In this document: positions 51,971 through 61,589 of the stretch, one piece after another
Layout: the number at the start of each line of letters is the position of its first letter
Numbering within the stretch: position 1 is the first letter of the stretch
Origin: Streptomyces clavuligerus
GTDB lineage: Bacteria > Actinomycetota > Actinomycetes > Streptomycetales > Streptomycetaceae
NCBI RefSeq assembly: GCF_005519465.1
Contig: NZ_CP027859.1
Location: forward strand, 496,001-560,000
Length of the DNA stretch: 64,000 nucleotides
Direction of reading: 5' to 3'
Position numbers and translations under genes: made by a program
Notes under the pieces: generated by a model
Database searches by the model: none
Seen by the model: only the letters and a program-made list of their open reading frames with translations
What the model was told of the DNA's origin: nothing

Positions 51971-52335
51971 GGGTGTCCCGACCTTCACCGGCGGCCGCCG
52001 TCCGGCCGCTCCTGTCCGCAGCATCGCCCTCCGGCGGGCCCGCACACCCCGGCCGGGCGGGTTTCACCCCGACCGGGGAGCGCGGGTGGCGTCCCGCCCG
52101 GCGGGAGCGTGCGCCCGGCGTGGACGGACCCGCCCGCCCGCCTGTCCGGCCAGGTCCTCGGCCGCGCCGGACGACGAGGCCGACCGTGCTCTGTCGTGCG
52201 CCGGCCCGGGCCGGGAGAATGCCGGGCACGGCGGACCGGCGGAGGGCCCGACCGGTGGGGCGGACCGGCGGAGGCCCGACCGGTGGGTGCGGGAAGGTGG
52301 CCTGGCTCGTGAAGCCTCGGCCTGGGGAGGGACCT

Positions 52336-53505
52336 GTGGAGACCGGGAGCGCAGGAAGTGTCGCGGAGATCAGCGGTGGGCAACTGCGCCGGCTGGCGGC
52401 GGGCACGGGGCTGGCCGCGCAGGCGGACCTGGCTGTGCGCGTACTGCACGAGATGACCACGCCCTGGAACACGCGGGCAGCCGCCGACCTGCCGCCCTCG
52501 GACGTATCAGCCGACGGTTCCCCCGTGGAGTTCGCCGCCGGGATCGGCGGATGCGATCCGTCGGTGCAGTTCGCCGTCGAACCGATGACGGCGGACCCGG
52601 GCCCGGACGCCCGCGCGCGGGCCGCCCGCGCGGTCATGGCCCGGCTGGCGCACCGCGGCTGGGCCACCGCCGAACGCTGGTCGGCCGTCGCCGACCTGTT
52701 TCTGTGCCAGGAGGCCACCGGCCCGCACCTGGCCATGTACGGGGCGGAGTTCTCCGGTGCGGGACTGGCGGGCTGCAAGGTGTGGTTCTACCCCGGGTGC
52801 ACCGGCGGGGACCGGGCCCCGGCCCTCGTGCGCGAGGCCCTGGGGCGGGTGCGCCTCCCGGGGGCCTGGGCGGCGGTGGTGCGCCATGCGCGCGGCGACT
52901 TCTCCGGGTGCCGGCCCATCCTGTTCTCCCTCGACCTGTCCGACCGTCCCACCGCTCGTACGAAGATCTACTTCCGTCACTACGGGGTCCGGCCGGACGA
53001 TCTCTCCGCGCTCCTCGCCGATCACGGTTTCGACGCCGGGGAAACCTCGGCGTTCTGCCGCCTGGCGACCGGGGGCGGGACCGCCTTCAGCCGTCAGCCA
53101 CCCGTCACCTGCCTCTCCTTCACCGCGCCGGGCGGTCGGCCGGATGCCGCCACGCTGTATGTTCCGCTGTGGGTCTCGGCCCCCGACGACGCGACGGTCC
53201 AGCGGCGCACGCACCGTGTCCTGTCCCGGCTCGGGGTCTCCCCCGTGCTCTACGACCGCTGCCTCGCCGCCGTCGCGCGCCGTCCGCTCGCCGACGCGCT
53301 GGGCCTGCACAACTACCTCGCCCTGCGGTCCGGCCCGGTCCGCCACCGGGTCAAGTGCTACTGGTCCCCGGAGCTGCGGCACACCGATCCGCTCCCGCGC
53401 TACCGGACCACGGCCCTGCCCGGCACCGCCCATGCCGGTCCCGTCCCGCAGGTCCCCCAGGTCCCGCGGGGTCTGGTGCGGGAGCGGCGGTGGTCGGGCC
53501 CATGA
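52336..53505 (+). CDS. DMATS/ABBA-type aromatic prenyltransferase
   Basis: This 389-residue protein has the features of the tryptophan dimethylallyltransferase family: alternating strands carrying basic-aromatic words that line the prenyl-diphosphate pocket (GCKVWFYPGC, KIYFRHYGV, LYVPLWVSA and KCYWSPELRHTDPLPRY). The enzyme attaches a dimethylallyl or longer prenyl group to an aromatic acceptor such as an indole. No tryptophanase, FMO, NRPS or other indole-pathway gene is next to it, so the acceptor may come from elsewhere. The start is GTG at 52336 with GGGGAGGGA upstream; longer in-frame extensions are unlikely. A strong hairpin follows. Confidence 0.85.
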   Translation: METGSAGSVAEISGGQLRRLAAGTGLAAQADLAVRVLHEMTTPWNTRAAADLPPSDVSADGSPVEFAAGIGGCDPSVQFAVEPMTADPGPDARARAARAVMARLAHRGWATAERWSAVADLFLCQEATGPHLAMYGAEFSGAGLAGCKVWFYPGCTGGDRAPALVREALGRVRLPGAWAAVVRHARGDFSGCRPILFSLDLSDRPTARTKIYFRHYGVRPDDLSALLADHGFDAGETSAFCRLATGGGTAFSRQPPVTCLSFTAPGGRPDAATLYVPLWVSAPDDATVQRRTHRVLSRLGVSPVLYDRCLAAVARRPLADALGLHNYLALRSGPVRHRVKCYWSPELRHTDPLPRYRTTALPGTAHAGPVPQVPQVPRGLVRERRWSGP

Positions 53506-53573
53506 GGTGACGTCCGGTACCCGAACGAGGACACGGCCCCGGAGCCGGGCGCCTGTGCCCCGGGCCCGGCGGG

Positions 53574-53611
53574 CCGGGGCGCGCCCCCGTGGGCCGGCGG
53601 GCGCGCCCCGG
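53574..53611. terminator. Bidirectional terminator hairpin
   Basis: CCGGGGCGCGCCC (53574-53586) pairs exactly with GGGCGCGCCCCGG (53599-53611) around a 12-nt loop, between the convergent prenyltransferase (ends 53505) and membrane protein (ends 53632) genes. Confidence 0.75.
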
Positions 53612-53631
53612 GACGGAGGAAGGGGCGCCGG

Positions 53632-54636
53632 TCAGCGGACCCAGGGGGCCAGCGGGTACCAGATCATGTCGCGCATCGCGAAGATCCGGACGTCCCAGTA
53701 CAGGACCATGAAGACCCCGGCGGCGAGCATCGACGCCGCCATCACCGCCGCCGAGCGGCTGGGGCGGGCCGCGAACCAGCGGTGCAGCCGCTCCCCGAGG
53801 AGTCCGGCGACGAGCAGCAGGACCACGCCCATCACGACCAGGTTGCCCAGGGCCTGGAGGCCGAAGGCGGCGGCTCCGTAGAGGACGTTGCCGCTCTCGG
53901 CGGCGTCCCGGAAGAGCTTGCGGAAGAGCGGGAACGGGCGGCCGATGAGGAAGGCGCCGATCAGCGCGCCCATCAGCAGCATCGGCGCGGCGGGGAGGCG
54001 TTCCGTCAGCCGGGCGACGGGGTCGCGGACCACGCCGAGGGCGGCGAGGCCGAACCAGATCAGCACGGCGCCCAGCACCCCGTACACCACCATGGCCTGG
54101 ATCAGCCGGCCGGAGAAGCCGCCCGCGCCGGGCACGCTCTCGTCGAACTGCGGCATCCCGGTGCCGACGAGGGCGACGACCACCCCGTACCCGGCGGAGA
54201 CGGCGACCGCGCCGACGGCCATCAGGGCGAGCGGTCTCAGGGTCGCGGCCATCCGGCCCCGGCGGGTGGCGGGCTGTCCGGCGAGCGGGCCGAGGGCGCT
54301 GAAGACGGCGATGTTGCAGGCGGTGAAGGTGCCCGCGACACCGGTGGCGAGGGCGAAGGCGGCTCCGGCGAGGACCCCGCCGATGGGGGTGGCCTCGGCG
54401 TCGTGGCCGAGCAGGAACCCGGCGACGTTGCCCGCGACGGTCCGGTCCACGAACTGGTGGGACCAGATCACGGTGAGCGCGAAGCCGAACAGCGCGCCGA
54501 CGGCGGCGACCAGGCCGCGGCGCCGGGGGACGTGCCCGTTGAAGAAGAACGACGGCGAGCGGCCGGGGGCGGGGCGGGCGCCGTCCGGGTGGTCCGTACC
54601 GGCTGTGGAGGGCCTGCGGTGCTGCGTCTGCGACAT
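53632..54636 (-). CDS. Multi-spanning membrane protein, CcdA/DsbD-like
   Basis: This 334-residue protein has about eight hydrophobic helices and an N-terminal polar stretch without a cleavable signal. The segment GVAGTFTACNIAVFSALGPLAG resembles the Cys-containing helix of CcdA/DsbD-type electron carriers. A second paired cysteine is not clear, so thiol-electron transfer is uncertain. Charged loops with Arg suggest an inside-facing N-terminus. The ATG at 54636 is chosen with AAGGATC upstream. Substrate unknown; divergent from the AhpD-like gene. Confidence 0.75.
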   Translation of the reverse strand: MSQTQHRRPSTAGTDHPDGARPAPGRSPSFFFNGHVPRRRGLVAAVGALFGFALTVIWSHQFVDRTVAGNVAGFLLGHDAEATPIGGVLAGAAFALATGVAGTFTACNIAVFSALGPLAGQPATRRGRMAATLRPLALMAVGAVAVSAGYGVVVALVGTGMPQFDESVPGAGGFSGRLIQAMVVYGVLGAVLIWFGLAALGVVRDPVARLTERLPAAPMLLMGALIGAFLIGRPFPLFRKLFRDAAESGNVLYGAAAFGLQALGNLVVMGVVLLLVAGLLGERLHRWFAARPSRSAAVMAASMLAAGVFMVLYWDVRIFAMRDMIWYPLAPWVR

Positions 54637-54844
54637 GGCGATCCTTGTCTCGACCGTGCGGGGACAGGGGACAGGAGCAGGTGGCGCGAGCGTCATCGTC
54701 CTGTCCACCGGCGGGCGATCCCACCTTCTGCCGTGCGCTGTTGCCGCGCGGGGGCACCTGAGCACGGAGGAAGTTGAGCCCGGCGGCGGGCGCGCCGACG
54801 ATGGTCCCGAACCCCGCCCCGTTCCCTCTGGACCAGGAGTCCCT

Positions 54845-55402
54845 GTGGCCCATATCGCCCTCGACAACGACCTGCCCGGCATCAGCGGCCTGCTGGCGAA
54901 CCGCCCGGACACGGCGGAGCCGCTGGGGCACCTCGTGGAGGTGCTGCTGCGGGGTCCGTCCCCGCTCCCCCGGGGGGAACGCGAGTTGATCGCGGCCTAT
55001 GTCTCGCGGTTGAACGCCACCCCGTTCTGCGCGGGGTCGCACGGCGCGTTCGCGGCGGCCCAGCTCAGCGGCGGGGAGGCCCTGGTGGCCGCCGTCCTGG
55101 CCGACCCGGACACCGCGCCGGTCACCCCGCTGACACGCGCCCTGCTGCGGATAGCTGCGGAGGTCCAGTCGGCTGCCGCCCCCGTCTCCGACGAGGCCCT
55201 GGCGGCGGCGCGCGCGGAGGGCGCGGGGGACACGGAGATCCATGACACAGTGCTGATCGCGTCCGCGTTCTGCATGTACAACCGCTATGTGAGCGGGCTG
55301 TCGACGCGGATCCCGGACGCGGCCTACTACCGGGAGTCGGCGAAGCGGGTGGTCGCCCACGGGTACCGGGGGCTGGGCGCGGGAGCGGGCGCCGGGGTCT
55401 GA
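54845..55402 (+). CDS. AhpD-like (carboxymuconolactone decarboxylase family) protein
   Basis: This 185-residue helical protein has the family core ERELIAAYVSRLNATPFC followed by AGSHGAFA. AhpD enzymes use a CxxC; here one Cys is followed by Ala-Gly-Ser-His, the arrangement found in peroxidase-related family members. It probably acts in peroxide or redox defence. The start is GTG at 54845, with CAGGAG 6 nt upstream. Divergent from the membrane protein; a redox pairing is suggestive but unproven. Confidence 0.82.
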   Translation: MAHIALDNDLPGISGLLANRPDTAEPLGHLVEVLLRGPSPLPRGERELIAAYVSRLNATPFCAGSHGAFAAAQLSGGEALVAAVLADPDTAPVTPLTRALLRIAAEVQSAAAPVSDEALAAARAEGAGDTEIHDTVLIASAFCMYNRYVSGLSTRIPDAAYYRESAKRVVAHGYRGLGAGAGAGV

Positions 55403-55604
55403 TCTCCCCCGTTCCCCGCCCGTCATGCCATGACGGACACCTCATGTCGTGACGGGCGGCCCGCGGCGGGAAGGGCCGCCCCCGGGCCGCCGCACCGGGG
55501 CGCGGTTCCGGGCCGCGGTCCCGGGGCCGTCGCACCGCGCCGCCGCGCGGGCGACCCGCCCGTCAATCACCGTGATCGCGCCCGGTCCATGAGGGAATCT
55601 CCTC

Positions 55605-56342
55605 ATGCGATTCTTCCGCCCGGCCGGAAAGCACCCGGCGGGAAGAGACCCCTCCGCGCCGGACCCCGCCCCGGCGGGCGCGATCCGCACCGCCTTCGCC
55701 CGGGTCCTCGCCTATGTCCGCGGCGCGCCCGGCACCTATATCTGGCTGGCGATCCTCTTCGTCACCACCGTCCTCATGCACCACATGTCACCGGAGTTCG
55801 AGGAGGACTTCCTCCGCCGCCGCTCCACGAACATCCAGCAGCTCTCCACCGACCCGGTACGGGTCCTGATCTCCAGCGCCCTGTGGATCGACGGGGGGAG
55901 CTGGCTGTTCTACGCGGTGCTCTACACCGTCTTCCACGCCTCGGCCGAGCACTGGCTCGGCACCCTCCGCTGGCTGACGGTCGCCGTGCTCGCCCATGTC
56001 CTGGCCACGTTCATCAGCGAGGGCGCGCTGCTGTGGGCGATCCGCCACGGCCTCGCGCCGGAGTCCGCCATGCACACGCTCGACATCGGGGTGAGTTACG
56101 CGCTCGCCGGTGTCGTCGCCGTGCTCACCTACCGCATCGCGTCACCCTGGCGGTACGTCTATCTGGCGGGGGTGCTGCTCGTCTACGGCCTCCCCCTCGT
56201 CAGTGGCAGGACCTTCACGGACCTCGGCCACTTCACCTCCGTCCTCATCGGTCTGGCCTGCTACCCCCTCACCCGGCACCGGGGGCCCGCCTGGAACCCG
56301 GCGGACACCCTCGTACGGGCGCTGCGGCGCCCCCGCCGGTGA
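55605..56342 (+). CDS. Rhomboid-like membrane protein 1
   Basis: This 245-residue protein has about six transmembrane helices after a 30-residue polar N-terminus. DIGVSYALAGV resembles the rhomboid GxSx nucleophile region, and DLGHFTSVLIG supplies a histidine in a later helix, so it fits the rhomboid-like superfamily of intramembrane proteins. Whether it is proteolytically active is unknown. It lies 64 bp upstream of an MprF-like gene, and the gene after that encodes a second rhomboid-like protein. Confidence 0.78.
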   Translation: MRFFRPAGKHPAGRDPSAPDPAPAGAIRTAFARVLAYVRGAPGTYIWLAILFVTTVLMHHMSPEFEEDFLRRRSTNIQQLSTDPVRVLISSALWIDGGSWLFYAVLYTVFHASAEHWLGTLRWLTVAVLAHVLATFISEGALLWAIRHGLAPESAMHTLDIGVSYALAGVVAVLTYRIASPWRYVYLAGVLLVYGLPLVSGRTFTDLGHFTSVLIGLACYPLTRHRGPAWNPADTLVRALRRPRR

Positions 56343-56394
56343 CACTCCCCGCGCCCACCGTGCCGACGTGCGCGCTTTCCCGCTCCGTTGCCTC

Positions 56395-56409
56395 TAGATT
56401 CCCCTCATG
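56395..56409 (+). promoter_or_regulatory. Probable leaderless -10 box of MprF-like gene
   Basis: TAGATT (56395-56400) fits the -10 consensus and ends 6 nt before the ATG at 56407, which has no ribosome binding site. No clear -35. Suggests a leaderless transcript separate from that of the preceding rhomboid-like gene. Confidence 0.4.
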
Positions 56410-58170
56410 GGGCGTGTCCGACCGGGTCTGCGGACCGGTGTACAGCTCACCGCGTGGCAGCGGCGTTCGTATGCCTTCGCGGTCTGGTACCTGCGTGTCG
56501 TGGCCCTGCTCAACTTCCTCGGCGCCGTATGGGTGACTCTCGGCAACGAGATCGGACGGCCGCACGGCCAGGAGGTCAGGCCCTATCTGCTGACCGCGGG
56601 CTTCTTCTCGGGGGTCCTGTCGCTGTTCCTCGCGGTCACCATGAGACGGCGCAAACGGGCCGCGTGGACGCTCAATCTCGTCCTGAGCGCTCTGACGCTG
56701 GTCCTGACCGCCCTGGCCCTGGCGCTGCCGGGCTTCCCGCGGCATCCGCAGAACTGGATCGCGGTGGCCCTGACCGCGCTGTTCGTCGCCGCCCTGCTCG
56801 TCGGGCGGCGCGCCTTCTACGCGATCGGCGACCGCTCCAATCCGCGGCTCGCGACGGCGGTCGGTGTGTGCGGGCTGGTGGTGGGCTCCCTGCTGGCCGC
56901 CGCCATGGTCTCGGTGACGAACACCGCCCCGCACTCCGGGCGCTCCGACTTCCTGGAGCGCTGGCACTACGGCGTCCTGCGGATGTTCTCACTCGCCCAC
57001 GACGACGCCCGCTTCGAGGACATCGTCACCCCCGGCTGGGCCAATGTGCTCATCAACCTCATGAGTACGGCACTGATCCTGCTGGTCCTGTATGTGGCGT
57101 TCCGCTCCCACCGGGCCGTCGACCCGCTCACCGAGGACGACGAGGAGAGACTCCGCGCCCTGCTGGCGCGACACGGCGACCGCGACTCCCTCGGCTACTT
57201 CTCCCTGCGCCGCGACAAGAGCGCGGTCTGGTCCCCGACCGGGAAGTCCGCCGTCACCTACCGGCTCACCGGCGGGGTGTCGCTCGCCTCCGCCGACCCG
57301 ATCGGGGACCCGGAGGCATGGCCGGGGGCGATCGACCGCTGGCTGACGCAGGCCCGTGAACACGGGTGGGCCCCCGCGGTGATCGGGGCGGGCGAGGAGG
57401 GCGCGACCGTCTACACCCGGCATGGTCTGAACGCCCTGGAACTGGGCGACGAGGCCGTCGTCGACACCCGTGAGTTCACCCTGGAGGGCCGTGCGATGCG
57501 CCATGTGCGCCAGGCCCACCACCGGGTCCGGCGCGCCGGTTACTCCGTACGCGTCAGATATCACGAGGACATTCCGCCCCCGGAGCTGGCCCGGCTGACC
57601 GCCCTCGCCGACGACTGGCGCGACGGGGCGACCGAACGCGGCTTCTCCATGGCGCTCGGACGCCTCGGCGACCCGGCCGACGGCCGCTGTGTGATGGTGG
57701 AGTGCCAGGACGCCGACGGCCGTGTCCGGGCCCTGCTCAGCTTTGTCCCCTGGGGCACCGATGGTCTCTCCCTCGACCTCATGCGGCGGGACCGGGACTC
57801 CGACAACGGGTTGTTCGAGTTCATGGTGCTGGAGCTGATCGAACGCTCGGCGGAGCTGGGTGTCCAGCAGATCTCGCTGAACTTCGCCGTGTTCCGGTCC
57901 GTCTTCGAACGCGGCTCCCGGCTCGGCGCGGGCCCGGTCCTGCGGCTGTGGCGCTCGCTGCTGAGCTTCTTCTCCCGCTGGTGGCAGATCGAATCGCTCT
58001 ACCACGCCAACGCCAAGTACCGGCCCCGCTGGGAACCGCGCTACCTCCTCTACGAGACCAGCGGCGACCTGCCGCGCATCGCCCTCGCCAGCGCCCGCGC
58101 CGAAGGCTTCCTGGAGGCGCCGGGCCTGCCCAAATGGCTCAATCGCAGACGGCTGGGGAAGCGCCCGTGA
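56407..58170 (+). CDS. MprF/LysX-like phosphatidylglycerol lysyltransferase domain protein
   Basis: This 587-residue protein has five or six transmembrane helices at the N-terminus (about 25-240) and a C-terminal cytoplasmic GNAT-like acyltransferase (about 270-580). Typical words include YFSLRRDKSAVWSPTGKSAV, SLDLMRRDRDSDNGLFEFM and ISLNFAVFRSVFERGS. In MprF and actinobacterial LysX relatives this domain moves an aminoacyl group from tRNA to phosphatidylglycerol, lowering membrane charge and giving resistance to cationic peptides. No aminoacyl-tRNA synthetase domain is fused. It overlaps the next gene by 4 bp (GTGA). The specific amino acid is not predictable. Confidence 0.88.
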   Translation: MGRVRPGLRTGVQLTAWQRRSYAFAVWYLRVVALLNFLGAVWVTLGNEIGRPHGQEVRPYLLTAGFFSGVLSLFLAVTMRRRKRAAWTLNLVLSALTLVLTALALALPGFPRHPQNWIAVALTALFVAALLVGRRAFYAIGDRSNPRLATAVGVCGLVVGSLLAAAMVSVTNTAPHSGRSDFLERWHYGVLRMFSLAHDDARFEDIVTPGWANVLINLMSTALILLVLYVAFRSHRAVDPLTEDDEERLRALLARHGDRDSLGYFSLRRDKSAVWSPTGKSAVTYRLTGGVSLASADPIGDPEAWPGAIDRWLTQAREHGWAPAVIGAGEEGATVYTRHGLNALELGDEAVVDTREFTLEGRAMRHVRQAHHRVRRAGYSVRVRYHEDIPPPELARLTALADDWRDGATERGFSMALGRLGDPADGRCVMVECQDADGRVRALLSFVPWGTDGLSLDLMRRDRDSDNGLFEFMVLELIERSAELGVQQISLNFAVFRSVFERGSRLGAGPVLRLWRSLLSFFSRWWQIESLYHANAKYRPRWEPRYLLYETSGDLPRIALASARAEGFLEAPGLPKWLNRRRLGKRP

Positions 58171-58880
58171 CCACGGTGCGCGCCGTCACCCGGCGTGAGT
58201 GGGGGCCGCTGTACTCGACCGTGCGCGCGGCGCTGGCCGCCCGGGGCGTGCGGGCGATCCCGCTGACGCTCGTCGCGGTCGGGCTCATCGCGGTCGTCCA
58301 GATCGTCCAGGTCGCGCAGGGTCCGGACGGGGGCCGCGGCATCGTGCAGGTACTGGGGGGCGTCCGGGCCGAGGACCCGCTCTGGCTCGCGCTCGCGCGT
58401 ACCCCGCTCTCGCTCTTCGCCCCGGCGCCCGATCTGCCGCCCTGGGGTGCGCTGCTCCAGGTGCTGGTGGTGTTCGGTGTCGCCGAGATCGTCCTGGGGT
58501 GGCGCCGCACCCTGCTGATCGCCTATGTCTGCACCCTCGCCGGGACGTTCTACGCCCGGATCGGGATCGCGATCGGCCCCGGCGGCCCCCTCGGGCTGCC
58601 CGCCTCGGCGGCCCGTGTCGTCGACACCGGTCCTTCGGCGGCGGTGGTCGGGCTCGCGGTGTGCGTCTGTGTGTGTCTGCGGGCCTGGCTGACCGGTGCG
58701 CTGGTGGTCGTCGCGGTGATCGTCGAGGCGGTCGTCCTGCCCAATCTGGCGGGCCGGGAGCACCTGGTGGCGGTCCTGGCCGCGCTGGCCGTCTGCGCCG
58801 TCCCCGCCCTGCGCGGGCGGCGACCGCGCACCGGGCCGGAGGAGGACGGCGGGAACGGGCCGCCGGGGGTGCGGCCCTGA
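58167..58880 (+). CDS. Rhomboid-like membrane protein 2
   Basis: This 237-residue protein has six hydrophobic helices. DTGPSAAVVGL mirrors the DIGVSYALAGV of the protein encoded two genes upstream, and REHLVAVLAAL provides a later His, so the two are related rhomboid-like proteins. The GTG start overlaps the MprF-like stop in GTGA, implying translational coupling and a shared job at the membrane. Proteolytic activity is not established. The C-terminus is polar and Gly/Pro-rich. Confidence 0.78.
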   Translation: MTTVRAVTRREWGPLYSTVRAALAARGVRAIPLTLVAVGLIAVVQIVQVAQGPDGGRGIVQVLGGVRAEDPLWLALARTPLSLFAPAPDLPPWGALLQVLVVFGVAEIVLGWRRTLLIAYVCTLAGTFYARIGIAIGPGGPLGLPASAARVVDTGPSAAVVGLAVCVCVCLRAWLTGALVVVAVIVEAVVLPNLAGREHLVAVLAALAVCAVPALRGRRPRTGPEEDGGNGPPGVRP

Positions 58881-59037
58881 CCCGCCGGGCGGCCCGTCCC
58901 GGGCCCGCCCTCCGTCCGGGGCAGGATCCCGCCCCGCCGAAGTGGACGGCGCCGGGCGGGGACAAGGAAGGGACAGTCCGCGGACGCGCCGGAGCCGCTC
59001 CGGGCCGCGTCCCCACCGGAACGAGGTGGTCCGCACC

Positions 59038-60711
59038 ATGTCGGGACCGACAGTGTCCGAGGGGCCCCGCCGCCCCGGTCTTCGGCGGGACATCGGAACG
59101 ATCGGTCTGACCTGGGTCTCCGTCGGATCGATTATCGGCTCGGGGTGGCTCTTCGGCGCGCTGTTCGCGGCGCAGGCGGCGGGAACGGCCTCGCTGATCT
59201 CCTGGGCCTTCGGAGCACTGGCGATCACCGTCCTGGCGTTCGTCCACGCGGAGCTGGGGGCCATGTACCCGGTCGCGGGCGGTACGGCGAGGTTTCCGCA
59301 CTACGCCTTCGGCAGTGTCGCCGGCGCGTCCTTCGGCTGGTTCTCCTGGCTCCAGGCCGTCGCCACGGCCCCCATCGAGGTCATGGCCTCGCTCAACTAC
59401 CTCAGTGTCCACGCCCCATGGATCCAGACGGACAGGAATCATCTGACCGCCGCCGGTTACGGCCTGGCCGTCGCCTTCATGGCCTTCTTCGTCGTCGTCA
59501 ACTTCCTCGGCGTCCGCTGGCTGGCCCATACCAACAGCCTGGCGACCTGGTGGAAGATCGCCGTCCCCGTGGTGACCGTGGTGGTTCTGACGGCGACCGT
59601 CTTCCACACCGACAACTTCGGCCACCAGGGCTTCGCCCCGTTCGGCGCGCAGGGCGTCCTCTCCGCCGTCAGCACCGGCGGTGTCATCTTCGCGCTGCTC
59701 GGCTTCGAACAGGCCGACCAGCTCGCCGGGGAGAGCCGCGATCCCGCACGGGACATCCCCCGGGCGGTCATCGGCTCGATCCTGCTCGGCACCCTGGTCT
59801 ATCTGGCGCTCCAGGTGGCCTTCATCGCGGCGCTGCCGCCGGGGGCCTTCGCCCACGGCTGGGCCGATCTGGCCTTCGCCGACAAGGCGGGCCCGTTCGC
59901 GGGGCTGGCCCTGTCGGCCGGGCTCGGCTGGCTCGCGGCCCTGATCTACATCGACGCCGTGGTCTCCCCCACCGGCACCGGACTGATCTACACCACCGCC
60001 GCCTCCCGGGTCTCCTACGGCCTCTCCCGCAACGGCTATGTGCCCGCGGTCTTCGAACGGACGACCGTACGCGGGGTTCCCTGGTTCGGCCTGCTCTTCG
60101 CGTTCACCGTGGGGCTCATCCTCTTCCTCCCGTTCCCCACCTGGCAGAAACTGGTCGGTTTCGTCACCTCGGCGAGTGTGCTGATGTACGCGGGCGCACC
60201 GCTCGCCCTCGGCTGTCTGCGCGAGCAGGACCCCGACCGGTACCGCCCCTACCTACTGCGCGGGGCCGCGTTCTGGGCCCCCGCCGCCTTCATCGTGTCC
60301 AATCTGATCATCTACTGGGCCGGCTGGGACACCCTGTGGCGGCTGGGTCTCGCCATCGTGCTCGGCTATCTGCTGCTGGGGGCCTCGGCCCTGCTCCGGC
60401 TCAATCCGGCGGTGCCCCGCCCCGACTGGCGCTCCGCGCAGTGGCTGCCCGCGTATCTCCTGGGCCTGGGACTGATCTCCTGGCAGGGCCGCTATTGCAG
60501 TACGGGTTCCACTCCCGCGGTGTCCTGCGGCGCGACCGGGGCGCTTCCCCTGTGGTGGGACATGGCGGTCGTCGCGGCCTTCAGCCTGCTGATCTACTAC
60601 TGGGCGCGGTCCGTGCGGCTCCCGGACGAGAAGGCCCTCGCCTACATCGGCTCCGCCGGGCCGCCGGCCGCCGGTGCCGCCGCCGGGCCGGACCCGGGGG
60701 CCCGCCCATGA
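59038..60711 (+). CDS. APC-superfamily amino acid permease
   Basis: This 557-residue transporter has 12 predicted transmembrane helices. The first is broken by the family signature SVGSIIGSGWLFG, and GFEQADQLAGESRDPARDIP is the conserved APC loop. It should import or exchange an amino acid or polyamine using an ion gradient. GAGGTGG precedes the ATG at 59038. The next gene begins in a 4-bp ATGA overlap, so the two transporters are coupled. Confidence 0.9.
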   Translation: MSGPTVSEGPRRPGLRRDIGTIGLTWVSVGSIIGSGWLFGALFAAQAAGTASLISWAFGALAITVLAFVHAELGAMYPVAGGTARFPHYAFGSVAGASFGWFSWLQAVATAPIEVMASLNYLSVHAPWIQTDRNHLTAAGYGLAVAFMAFFVVVNFLGVRWLAHTNSLATWWKIAVPVVTVVVLTATVFHTDNFGHQGFAPFGAQGVLSAVSTGGVIFALLGFEQADQLAGESRDPARDIPRAVIGSILLGTLVYLALQVAFIAALPPGAFAHGWADLAFADKAGPFAGLALSAGLGWLAALIYIDAVVSPTGTGLIYTTAASRVSYGLSRNGYVPAVFERTTVRGVPWFGLLFAFTVGLILFLPFPTWQKLVGFVTSASVLMYAGAPLALGCLREQDPDRYRPYLLRGAAFWAPAAFIVSNLIIYWAGWDTLWRLGLAIVLGYLLLGASALLRLNPAVPRPDWRSAQWLPAYLLGLGLISWQGRYCSTGSTPAVSCGATGALPLWWDMAVVAAFSLLIYYWARSVRLPDEKALAYIGSAGPPAAGAAAGPDPGARP

Positions 60712-61589
60712 CCCCGGGGATGGTGTACGCGCTCGCCGCGGCGGTCTGCTACGGCACGGCGTCCGTCCTCCAGGCCGCAGCCGCCCGCGACGCGGAACCC
60801 GGCTCCGGCGCCGGGGTCGACCCCGTCCTGCTGGTGCACGCCCTGCGGAACAGGGGCTATGTCCTCGGGCTGGCGCTCGACACCCTCGGTTTCCTGCTCC
60901 AGGTCGTCGCCCTGCGGTCGATCCCCCTCTACGCGGTGAGCGCCGCCCTCGCCGCCTCCCTCGCGGTCACGGCGGTGGTCGCGACCCGGCTGCTCGCCCT
61001 GCGGCTGAGCGGCGCCGAATGGGGTGCGGTGGTCACGGTCTGCGCGGGGCTGACGATGGTCGGCCTCGCGTCCGGGGCGGCCGGGTCAGGGGCCGGCCCG
61101 GCCGCCCTGCGCGGGTGCCTGATCGGCGCCGCTCTGGTCCTCCTGCTCGCCGGGGTCCTCGCGAACCGGCTCCCGGAGCGCGGCCGCGCCCTGCTGCTGG
61201 GCACCGGCGCGGGCGTGGGCTTCGGCATCGTGGCCGTCGCGGTGCGGCTGATCGACTCCTTCGCCCTCCCGGGGCTCCTCGCCGACCCGGCCCTGTACGC
61301 GGTGGTCCTCGGTGGGGTGACCGGGTTCCTGCTGCTCACCTCGGCCTACCGGTACGGGCCGGTGACGGTGGCGACCGCCGGTATGGTTCTCGCCGAGACG
61401 CTCGGCCCCGCCCTGGTGGGCCTGGAGTGGCTCGGCGACCGTCCCCGCGACGGTCTCCAGTGGCTGGCCTTCGTGGGGTTCGGCGCCGCGGTGACGGGGG
61501 CGCTGGCACTGGCCCGGTTCGGCGAACCCGCCACCGGGCGCCGACCTCCCGGCGGTCCCGGCGGTCTCAGCAGAGGGCGCCGGGGGTGA
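60708..61589 (+). CDS. DMT-superfamily (EamA-like) transporter
   Basis: This 293-residue protein has about nine or ten hydrophobic helices in two repeats, starting MTPGMVYALAAAVCYGTASVLQAAAA, as in EamA-like transporters and magnesium-transporter-like NIPA relatives. It overlaps the APC permease gene by 4 bp. The C-terminus is a Gly/Arg-rich tail that overlaps the convergent I36 gene by 23 bp. Direction and substrate unknown; efflux of a metabolite imported or made nearby is possible. Confidence 0.8.
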   Translation: MTPGMVYALAAAVCYGTASVLQAAAARDAEPGSGAGVDPVLLVHALRNRGYVLGLALDTLGFLLQVVALRSIPLYAVSAALAASLAVTAVVATRLLALRLSGAEWGAVVTVCAGLTMVGLASGAAGSGAGPAALRGCLIGAALVLLLAGVLANRLPERGRALLLGTGAGVGFGIVAVAVRLIDSFALPGLLADPALYAVVLGGVTGFLLLTSAYRYGPVTVATAGMVLAETLGPALVGLEWLGDRPRDGLQWLAFVGFGAAVTGALALARFGEPATGRRPPGGPGGLSRGRRG

